Positions 1 to 5,168 of a DNA stretch of 5,168 nucleotides are shown in pieces. A program made the position numbers and the translations under genes. Source of the DNA: Myxococcota bacterium. Lineage in GTDB: Bacteria; Myxococcota; UBA4151. Below the pieces are notes generated by a model that was given only the letters and a program-made list of their open reading frames with translations, searched no databases and was not told the origin of the DNA. Location: assembly GCA_028823075.1 (NCBI GenBank), contig JAPKCE010000178.1, positions 1-5,168 of the forward strand, given 5' to 3'. The stretch's first letter is position 1; the number at the start of each line of letters is the position of its first letter.

Positions 1-1727
1 ATTGGATCATCGGTTATGTGCACGGCCCGATTTATGATGAATGGGTCCCTTTCGAAGCGATGGTTTTGCGCGCACGAGCGGCGCTGCTGGCTTTTACCGC
101 CGCGCTAATCTGTCTCACCAGGTACGAAAGGCTACAGAAGAGTTTCGGCTGGACGATGCTCTTCGTCGTCGGAGTTGCCGCCTGGCCCGGGATTTACCTG
201 CCCTCCAAATCAGATTTACAGAGTTTTTTGGGAACGACACTCAAGGGTAACGGCCTTGTGCTGCACTTTCATGAAGGCAAGCGAAACCGTTTAGAAGCCG
301 AGCGAATTCGAAGCGAAGCTGAGGCGCATATTGCTCACCTTTCGGTATTAACCCTTCAGCGCCCATTACCCCCCGAAGATGTCACGATTTGGCTCTATCC
401 CGACGCCGAGAGCAAACGTCGTTTGATCGGTGCGGGCAACGTCCTCATCGCTCGTCCATGGCAAAATGAGATCCATCTGCACCCGGGCTCGCGCCCTGAT
501 CGCCACCTACGTCACGAGCTCGTCCATGCTCTTTTGGCGCATCGTAGCAACAACCCCTTTGGGGTCCCGCTAACCCCCCTGCCCAACCCGGCTCTGGTGG
601 AGGGAATGGCGGTCTTTCTAGCACCTGGAACGCAGCGCTTAAGTCTTCATCAGACAGCCGCTGGCTTGCTGCGCCGCGGCCGATTACCGCAAATCAATGA
701 GTTGCTCAGTTTGAAATTTAGCTTGGCGCAAGGACGAGTCGCCTACCGCGCGGCCGGAAGCCTGATGCAGCTAAGCGCTCAAAAGTATGGCATGGCTCGG
801 CTTTTGGAAGCCTATCAAGCCGGAAGTCTTCAAGCAGCGGGTATCGACACCGAAGCGCTAGGGAGAGATTGGTTGAGCGTTCTCAAGGCGACTCCCGACC
901 CACCCCAAGCTCGCCGTAATTTACTACGCTTTGCGCCCGACCGTGCTTTGCTAGAGCGTGCCTGTCCAACCGAAGTTGAGGCAGCCTGGCGTTTTGCGCA
1001 GCGGGGCGGAGAAAAACGTAGTGAAGCGCAAATTGAAGCCGACTATCGCGCGGTCATGGCGCTTTCGGGGGACTGCCGAAGCCTCGCGAGTTTAGCCGAC
1101 CGTTTCCACCACCTGGGCGCCAAACAGGCGCAGAGACGAATCGAAGAGGAGTTACTCGCTCGGGGCATTCCGAGTAGCGAGGCTGCACGCCTTTTCCTGC
1201 GTCGCGCCGATGAAGCGACAATGGCCGACGACCACGAAACCGCCCGACATCATATTCTGCGCGCCTTAGTAGCCGCGCCGCGCGAAAGTGACTATCGCGC
1301 CTTGTTACTGCGCATGTTAATGCCCGGCGAAAGAGAACTTCTCAAACTCATCACCCCTTATGTGGGAAGCGGGAAACGAGCCAAACAGGTGATATCCGCC
1401 CTGCGCGATGCCTATCCCAGGTTAGCCCCCGCAGCCGCCTCTGCTGCCGCTTATTTACTGATGCGCGCCTATGGAAACCAAGCCAAATTTGAGCAGGCCG
1501 AAGTTTGGGGACAGCGGGCAGCACCTTTGCCGCGCACACTTCGTATCGAGACAAGCCGCTACCTCGCCGCCCTCGCTGAGCGCGCTTCGCAGCCCTGTTT
1601 AGCGGCTCAGCGATTCCGCCGCCTCGCTGCGCAGCGACCGGCCATCGCCGACCGACTCAAAGAGATCCTAGCTCGTTTAAGATACGCTCATCCCGCCACC
1701 GGTTGCGCTAGCCTTGCAAGCCCTTAG
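1..1727 (+). CDS. Membrane-anchored HExxH metallopeptidase-like protein with helical-repeat C-terminus (5' partial)
   Basis: The frame is open to the left edge: codons 3-17 read WIIGY before a GTG at 18, so that GTG is probably an internal valine and the real start lies outside. Numbering below counts from that GTG. Two hydrophobic segments are seen at about residues 20-35 and 45-62, suggesting membrane insertion, and more may lie upstream. The motif GPIYDE sits just before the first. A gluzincin-type zinc site follows: HELVH at 166-170 (H166 and H170 as ligands, E167 catalytic), then LVEGMA with E195 as the likely third ligand, as in peptidase MA-like families. From about 315 to 555 the protein is alpha-helical and rich in alanine and arginine, with TPR-like helix pairs near 400-420 and 480-505. 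Peptidase activity and substrate are inferred, not shown. It ends 69 bases before the next gene. Gene presence is secure; the function is moderately supported. Confidence 0.8.
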   Translation, partial: WIIGYVHGPIYDEWVPFEAMVLRARAALLAFTAALICLTRYERLQKSFGWTMLFVVGVAAWPGIYLPSKSDLQSFLGTTLKGNGLVLHFHEGKRNRLEAERIRSEAEAHIAHLSVLTLQRPLPPEDVTIWLYPDAESKRRLIGAGNVLIARPWQNEIHLHPGSRPDRHLRHELVHALLAHRSNNPFGVPLTPLPNPALVEGMAVFLAPGTQRLSLHQTAAGLLRRGRLPQINELLSLKFSLAQGRVAYRAAGSLMQLSAQKYGMARLLEAYQAGSLQAAGIDTEALGRDWLSVLKATPDPPQARRNLLRFAPDRALLERACPTEVEAAWRFAQRGGEKRSEAQIEADYRAVMALSGDCRSLASLADRFHHLGAKQAQRRIEEELLARGIPSSEAARLFLRRADEATMADDHETARHHILRALVAAPRESDYRALLLRMLMPGERELLKLITPYVGSGKRAKQVISALRDAYPRLAPAAASAAAYLLMRAYGNQAKFEQAEVWGQRAAPLPRTLRIETSRYLAALAERASQPCLAAQRFRRLAAQRPAIADRLKEILARLRYAHPATGCASLASP

Positions 1728-1745
1728 CCCTCATGACACAGGTGC

Positions 1746-1760
1746 CCGACATCTCGTCGG
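1746..1760 (+). other. Short stem-loop between genes
   Basis: CCGAC at 1746-1750 pairs perfectly with GTCGG at 1756-1760 around a 5-base loop. A T-rich run (TTATTTT) follows, but only about 7 bases after the stem, so this is a poor intrinsic terminator. The stem would cover the region just before the ATG at 1761, which argues against that ATG as a start. A 5-bp stem can arise by chance. Confidence 0.2.
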
Positions 1761-1778
1761 ATGCGCTTATTTTCGCGT

Positions 1779-1789
1779 GGAGAGTCAGG
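1779..1789 (+). promoter_or_regulatory. Ribosome binding region deciding the start at 1797
   Basis: GGAGAG at 1779-1784 and a second AGG at 1787-1789 lie 12 and 7 bases before the ATG at 1797. The earlier in-frame ATG at 1761 has only a weak TCGG before it, and the 12 residues it would add (MRLFSRGESGQT) do not resemble the rest of the fold. This favours 1797. Confidence 0.45.
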
Positions 1790-1796
1790 CCAAACC

Positions 1797-2264
1797 ATGA
1801 ACGAATCCATCGACCAATTGCGCTCTATCTTCACCGAACACCCTGCGGGGATAGCCGCCACAAAGCCCTTGCGAAAAGGGGTCTGTGTTGGGCTCAAAAT
1901 CCACGGCGTCGACGAGTTGTTCACCTTTGAGCGTACCGCTGAAGGGGTACGAATCAACGGCGGAAAACAGGGTGCTACCGATTTTGATCTGGTGCTTGGC
2001 AGCGCAGCAGTTGCGAACATCTGCTCCACCGACGGTGACAGCGTCGGCGATTTTGGCGTGTCTTTCTTAAAAGCGCTGTTGCGCGAAACCGATGACGAAC
2101 GGGTGCAAGTCAAGCTCAATGCTGGCATGATGTCCCTCGCTCGCAACGGCTACTTGAAAGTTCTCGCCATGGGCGGCCCAAAGGTCCTGGGTTTCCTCGC
2201 CAAAGAGGGATATATCGGACCCAGAGGAATCGCCAAGGCGGTTCGTCGTTTACGTAATAGTTAA
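1797..2264 (+). CDS. Small SCP2-like (sterol carrier fold) protein
   Basis: This is a 155-residue soluble protein with no signal peptide or membrane segment. Its pattern matches the SCP2 fold: a helix at 1-15, a strand with GVCVGLKIHG (28-37), a paired strand LFTFERTAEGVRINGG (41-56), then the TDFDLVLGSAAVANI stretch (61-75), which corresponds to the family's D-x-x-L-x-G-(S/T) strand and following helix. A helical segment near 85-97 and a glycine-containing helical tail with GYLKVLAMGGPKVLGFL (118-134) follow. SCP2 proteins bind lipids or other hydrophobic ligands; the ligand here is unknown. A start at 1761 would add 12 residues and is less likely because of the ribosome binding signal. It lies 16 bases before the lipoprotein gene and is probably cotranscribed with it. 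The coding call is firm. The fold assignment is from pattern only, so an unrelated alpha/beta fold is possible. Confidence 0.8.
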   Translation: MNESIDQLRSIFTEHPAGIAATKPLRKGVCVGLKIHGVDELFTFERTAEGVRINGGKQGATDFDLVLGSAAVANICSTDGDSVGDFGVSFLKALLRETDDERVQVKLNAGMMSLARNGYLKVLAMGGPKVLGFLAKEGYIGPRGIAKAVRRLRNS

Positions 2265-2280
2265 CTTTTTCGGAGTCTTT

Positions 2281-2739
2281 ATGCGCGCTTTACTCACCGT
2301 CTCTTTGCTGGCGACTCTCGCCTGCTCAACCCCTATTCAGGGTCATAAGATCAACGATAATAAGCTCAACCGTGAAGTCGTCGCGCTGATGGAGGCCTAC
2401 CGAGGTGCCATGGAAGCTCGCGACGCCGAGCGCGTGCTGAGTTATGTCGCAAAAGATTACTTCGAGGATCAGGGCAACACCAACAGCGACGATGATTACG
2501 GACGTAAGGCGCTCAAAAAACGTCTCAACGAGCGCTTCGCCCAGACCGGCGTTTTGCACATGAAGCTCAAGCTGCTTGAGGTGCTCACCAAGGACTCCGA
2601 GATCGCTGCTCGCCTGAGCTTTGATGTGCGCTACCGTTTCGATTTGCCCAGTGGTAGCCACTGGGAGCGCCACAAAGATGTTAACGAAGTGTTGTTGGTA
2701 CGACGTGGCAACAGCCTTAAAATTAAGACCGGGCTGTAG
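2281..2739 (+). CDS. Predicted lipoprotein with NTF2/SnoaL-like domain
   Basis: The 152-residue product starts with a short type II signal peptide: MR, then a hydrophobic stretch LLTVSLLATLA, with cysteine 15 as the predicted lipidated residue. The lipobox TLAC is slightly off the usual LAGC-like form but fits the broader PROSITE pattern. The mature part begins with a polar linker, then helix VVALMEAYRGAMEARD (33-48), which is typical of the start of an NTF2-like fold. The motif RVLSYVAKDYFED follows (51-63), then an acidic loop NSDDDYGRKAL (68-78), and several strands end in NSLKIKTGL. Such domains can be enzymes or ligand binders; no catalytic set is evident here. A clear GGAG at 2272-2275 sits 5 bases before the ATG. 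It is probably exported and membrane anchored. The stop codon is only 6 bases before proS, so the two genes are almost surely one transcript. The role is unknown. Confidence 0.8.
   Translation: MRALLTVSLLATLACSTPIQGHKINDNKLNREVVALMEAYRGAMEARDAERVLSYVAKDYFEDQGNTNSDDDYGRKALKKRLNERFAQTGVLHMKLKLLEVLTKDSEIAARLSFDVRYRFDLPSGSHWERHKDVNEVLLVRRGNSLKIKTGL
2647..2665 (+). repeat. Perfect 8-bp inverted repeat (hairpin) inside the lipoprotein gene
   Basis: CCCAGTGG at 2647-2654 is the exact reverse complement of CCACTGGG at 2658-2665, separated by TAG. It encodes residues 123-129 (PSGSHWE, with the last codon only partly in the repeat). No T-run follows, so it is not a standard terminator. It lies about 80 bases before the proS start and could form a stable mRNA hairpin. 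It may also be chance. Confidence 0.7.
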
Positions 2740-2745
2740 CAGACC

Positions 2746-4461
2746 ATGCGCGCCAGCCAGTATTTAATCCCTACCGCGAAAGAGGCGCCGGCGGAGGCTA
2801 CCGTTGCGTCTCATGTGCTGATGATGCGTGCGGGCATGATCCGTCGTGTCGCCGCCGGAATCTATACCATCTTGCCTTTAGGCCTGCGCGTCATGCGCAA
2901 GATTGAACGCATTTTACGCGAAGAACTCGAAAAGGCAGGCTGCCTCGAGGTGAACATGCCGATGGTCATCCCGGCCGAGTTGTGGCGCCAATCCAAGCGC
3001 TGGGATCTTTACGGCCCTGAGCTGTTGCGTCTTAAGGACCGTAAAGGCGCCGAGTTCTGCTTGGGCCCCACCCACGAAGAGGTGATTACTCAGTTGGCGG
3101 CGAGCGAGATTAAGTCCTACCGCCAACTGCCGCTCAACCTGTTTCAAATTCAGACTAAATTTCGTGACGAAACCCGCCCGCGCTTTGGCATGATGCGCGG
3201 GCGTGAATTCGTTATGAAAGACGCCTACTCGTTCGACCTCGACGCTGAAACAGCCCAAGTAAGCTATTGGAAAATGCATGAAGCTTACACGCAGATCTTC
3301 TCGCGTTGTGGGCTAGAGTTTGCGCCAGTAGAAGCGGATACCGGGACGATTGGCGGTAGCTTATCACATGAATTTCAAGTCATCGCCGACACCGGTGAGG
3401 ACGCTCTAGCGACATGCGTCAGCTGTGGCTATGCAGCGAATATCGAGAAAGCGCAGATCCTCGCCGTGGCGCCCGCGGCAGTGAAACAAACGGGCGAGCC
3501 CAAACGGCTCGACACGCCCGATGTTTGCAGTATCGCAGAGCTTACCAGTTTCCTCGAAGTTGAGGGGAAGTGTGTTATCAAAGCCCTCCTTTTCGAGCTT
3601 GGCGACCAGGTGATCATGGCGTTGATGCGCGGTGATCGAGAGCTCAACGAGGCGAAACTTCGCGCGCTACTGGACTGCGACCAACTGATTCCTGCTAGTC
3701 CGGAGACCCTAATGCGCAGCATCGGCGATGTTGCCGGCTTTATCGGCCCCTTGGGCTTACAAGACATTCGCATCATCGCCGATCATGAGGTGATGGCGAT
3801 GAATGATGCGATCTGCGGCGCCAACGCTCGCGACCAACATCTCGGCGCGGTACAGCCCTTGCGCGACTTCCAAGCAGAAACCGCCGACCTTCGTTTCGCC
3901 GAAGAGGGTGACATCTGTGGTCGTTGCGAGGGGCAGCCCCTATCCTTTCGCCGCGGCATTGATGTCGGTCATATTTTCTACCTGGGAAACAAATACTCCA
4001 AGGCCATGGGCGCGACTGTTCTTGATAAAAACGGTAAGCCGACGCCCTTGGAGATGGGCTGTTATGGTATCGGAGTCGGCCGCACAGCTGCCGCCTGTAT
4101 TGAGCAAAACCACGACGAGCAAGGCATCTGCTGGCCGGTTCCCGTTGCGCCCTTCGAAGTTCATCTTCTGGCATTAGGCAAACAACAGGAAATCCTCGAT
4201 GCCTGTGAACCGCTTTATCACGAGCTCACCGCTGCCGGCCTCGAGGTGCTCTACGATGACCGTCCCGAGCGCCCAGGCTTTAAGTTTAAAGATGCGGAAT
4301 TGATCGGCCTGCCGTGGCGGGTCGGACTCGGCAAACGGGGCATTGATTCCGGCTCTGCCGAGCTCGTCGAGCGGCGCAGCGGCGAGCGTTTTGATGTTCC
4401 TCTCGCGGAACTTGCCGAGTTTCTCACAAAGCGCATTGTCCCGGCTCGTCTGGGAAACTAG
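2746..4461 (+). CDS. proS: Prolyl-tRNA synthetase, bacterial type with editing insertion
   Basis: This cytoplasmic enzyme attaches proline to tRNA-Pro using ATP. At 571 residues it matches the usual length of the bacterial (E. coli-like) form. The N-terminus MRASQYLIPT and the RAGMIRRVAAGIYTILPLG segment (28-46) are family hallmarks. Class II signatures follow: GPTHEE (107-112), motif 2 with FRDETRPRFGMMRGREF (139-155), and motif 3 with GCYGIGVGRTAAA (438-450). The editing insertion lies at about 224-407. It starts with CVSC (224-227), keeps the lysine in CVIKALLF at position 279, which is the key editing residue known from E. coli, and ends with CGRC (391-394) and GIDVGHIFYLG (404-414). The anticodon-binding domain fills roughly 467-571, with DDRPERPGFKFKDAELIGLP at 504-523. 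No strong Shine-Dalgarno precedes the ATG, which fits coupling to the lipoprotein gene 6 bases upstream. Nothing appears truncated. Confidence 0.98.
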   Translation: MRASQYLIPTAKEAPAEATVASHVLMMRAGMIRRVAAGIYTILPLGLRVMRKIERILREELEKAGCLEVNMPMVIPAELWRQSKRWDLYGPELLRLKDRKGAEFCLGPTHEEVITQLAASEIKSYRQLPLNLFQIQTKFRDETRPRFGMMRGREFVMKDAYSFDLDAETAQVSYWKMHEAYTQIFSRCGLEFAPVEADTGTIGGSLSHEFQVIADTGEDALATCVSCGYAANIEKAQILAVAPAAVKQTGEPKRLDTPDVCSIAELTSFLEVEGKCVIKALLFELGDQVIMALMRGDRELNEAKLRALLDCDQLIPASPETLMRSIGDVAGFIGPLGLQDIRIIADHEVMAMNDAICGANARDQHLGAVQPLRDFQAETADLRFAEEGDICGRCEGQPLSFRRGIDVGHIFYLGNKYSKAMGATVLDKNGKPTPLEMGCYGIGVGRTAAACIEQNHDEQGICWPVPVAPFEVHLLALGKQQEILDACEPLYHELTAAGLEVLYDDRPERPGFKFKDAELIGLPWRVGLGKRGIDSGSAELVERRSGERFDVPLAELAEFLTKRIVPARLGN

Positions 4462-4497
4462 GTTCGCTTCAGCTTTGTTGAGCCTATTCGGCGGAAT

Positions 4498-4503
4498 GAG
4501 GGG
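4498..4503 (+). promoter_or_regulatory. Ribosome binding site supporting a GTG start
   Basis: GAGGGG ends 3 bases before the GTG at 4507, a tight spacing. No in-frame ATG, GTG or TTG lies between the proS stop (same frame) and this GTG, so it is the best available start. Confidence 0.45.
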
Positions 4504-4506
4504 CTG

Positions 4507-4956
4507 GTGAATATTGACGCCTTGTTGCGCAATGCCCTTTTAATCTCGCTCGGCCTATGGCTGCTGTATATGCTCGTTGGCGGCTTGACGACCCGCGTAG
4601 GCGGAGCATGGCGAGATGGAGAGCGCCTCATTAACCTACGTCAATTCGGTCCCCTCGTAAGCGGTGATGCCCTGCGCGATGGCGGCTGGGAGCGCTACAG
4701 CGGCACCGCCGTTTGGGGGCGCTTGCGACTGCGCCGAAGCGACGGCGGTTTGCAGCACCTTCAGAGCCTCGGCTTCGCCGCAGAAGTCGCACCCCTACTC
4801 GAAAACCAGGTCATGGCGAGTTTCGATCTCCGCCTTCGAAACGGCAAACTAAATGGGACTTTTCAAGGGCGCGTAATCCGCTCGGAACGGCGCCCGGCGC
4901 GCATCGTTTCCATCCATTCGACAGCGCCAAAAGAGCGTCTTTGGGTTCGCGCCTGA
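4507..4956 (+). CDS. Single-pass membrane protein of unknown function
   Basis: I do not recognise the family. The 149-residue product has one hydrophobic helix at about 10-27 (ALLISLGLWLLYMLVGGL) near its N-terminus, with no lipobox and no clear cleavage site, so it is probably a membrane anchor. The rest is rich in arginine, glycine and predicted strands: INLRQFGPLVSG (42-53), an alternating strand pair TAVWGRLRLRRSDGG (67-81), then LQHLQSLGFAAE (82-93) and a final pair VMASFDLRLRNGKLNGTFQGRV split across 102-123. This suggests a small beta-rich domain. The start is a GTG with GAGGGG just upstream. The gene lies 45 bases after proS in the same reading frame and may share its transcript. Its stop directly abuts the stop of the convergent gene on the other strand. 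Coding is supported by the continuous open frame, the plausible start and the membrane helix; function is unknown. Confidence 0.72.
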   Translation: MNIDALLRNALLISLGLWLLYMLVGGLTTRVGGAWRDGERLINLRQFGPLVSGDALRDGGWERYSGTAVWGRLRLRRSDGGLQHLQSLGFAAEVAPLLENQVMASFDLRLRNGKLNGTFQGRVIRSERRPARIVSIHSTAPKERLWVRA

Positions 4957-5168
4957 TTACTGTTCGGGTCCCAGAAGAATGACTTTATCGAGACGCTCAA
5001 TACTGCGTGTCGAGAACAACACCAAACCGAGCGCTGCCTTCTCTTGAACAGCCAGCACGCGCAGTTCACCCACCATCACCGGTAGAGGCAGAACGCTCCC
5101 CAGGACGGGGTCCTTACCGCGCTCGATCAGCAGCGCTGAGAACTCTGAGCGGATCTGTGCTCGGGTTG
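4957..5168 (-). CDS. C-terminal end of a convergent gene, unknown protein (5' partial)
   Basis: Reading the minus strand from the right edge, one frame stays open for 69 codons and ends in TAA (4959-4957). The visible tail starts TRAQIRSEFSALLIERGKDP and ends with SIERLDKVILLGPEQ. Between them is the beta-rich stretch VMVGELRVLAVQEKAALGLV (30-49). The pattern GELRV...A.GLVLFSTRSIERLDKVIL resembles the short beta-barrel C-terminal modules found in some envelope proteins, where a final 'I-x-x-G-D-x-V' strand is typical (here IERLDKV, with leucine in place of glycine). That match is weak and is inference only. The start and most of the protein lie beyond the window. The other two minus-strand frames are less convincing; one meets a stop within about 18 codons of the edge. 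Confidence 0.6.
   Translation of the reverse strand, partial: TRAQIRSEFSALLIERGKDPVLGSVLPLPVMVGELRVLAVQEKAALGLVLFSTRSIERLDKVILLGPEQ

Noticed and set aside
18..20. GTG at 18 as the true start of the first gene
   Set aside because: The frame is open upstream to the window edge with WIIGY. There is no ribosome binding site before 18, and a membrane protein of this type is expected to continue upstream.
1733..1773. Possible sigma-70 promoter: ATGACA (near TTGACA) at 1733-1738 with an AT-rich patch downstream
   Set aside because: At the proper 16-18 base spacing the sequence is GTCGGA-like, not a -10 box. The AT-rich TTATTT lies about 10 bases too far away.
1724..2146. 140-codon open frame on the minus strand
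   Set aside because: It is fully antisense to the SCP2-like gene, has a low-complexity serine/arginine composition and has no family features. It is a shadow of the real gene.
3773..4174. 133-codon minus-strand and 124-codon plus-strand open frames inside proS
   Set aside because: Both lie within the conserved synthetase gene in other frames and have arginine- and proline-rich composition typical of shadow frames.
4462..4506. Terminator after proS
   Set aside because: The 45-base gap has only a loose GGTTC/GAGCC-like pairing and no T-run, so readthrough into the next gene is more likely.
4496..4510. Tiny frame ATG AGG GGC TGG TGA whose stop overlaps the GTG start at 4507 (GTGA)
   Set aside because: It could be a four-codon leader, but it has no ribosome binding site at a usable distance and could easily arise by chance around the GAGGGG signal.

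Overview
The window looks like an ordinary chromosomal stretch from a Gram-negative bacterium of moderately high GC. A deltaproteobacterial-type lineage (Myxococcota or Bradymonadota-like) is a plausible guess. It rests on a mix of weak signals: a short lipoprotein with an NTF2-like body, a membrane-anchored HExxH protein with a helical-repeat tail, the GIGVGRTAAA form of motif 3 in the prolyl-tRNA synthetase, and the general codon use. None of these is decisive. I see no rRNA, tRNA, CRISPR array, insertion sequence, phage gene or integration site.

Layout. Five genes lie on the + strand, spaced 69, 16, 6 and 45 bases apart. (1) 1-1727 is the 3' part of a large membrane-linked protein with a zinc-metallopeptidase-like HELVH...E site and a helical-repeat C-terminus; its true start is outside the window. 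(2) 1797-2264 is a small cytoplasmic protein that looks like a sterol-carrier-protein-2 (SCP2) fold. (3) 2281-2739 is a small predicted lipoprotein with an NTF2/SnoaL-like body. (4) 2746-4461 is proS, a full-length bacterial-type prolyl-tRNA synthetase with its editing insertion. (5) 4507-4956 is a single-pass membrane protein of unknown function. On the - strand, 4957-5168 holds the last 69 codons of a convergent gene that runs off the right edge. Its stop codon directly abuts the stop codon of gene 5.

How they work together. Only proS has a clear biochemical role: charging tRNA-Pro, with probable editing of mischarged alanine. The lipoprotein gene and proS are 6 bases apart and almost certainly cotranscribed. 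The SCP2-like gene is probably in the same unit. The remaining genes are envelope or unknown proteins, and the order gives no clear pathway link to translation. About 97% of the window is coding and no gap exceeds 70 bases. No convincing sigma-70 promoter or T-tailed terminator is visible, so the + strand genes may be read from a promoter upstream of the window.

I did not find a convincing undescribed system. The best leads are the architecture of the metallopeptidase-like protein, the two uncharacterised small genes, and a perfect 8-bp hairpin inside the lipoprotein gene.
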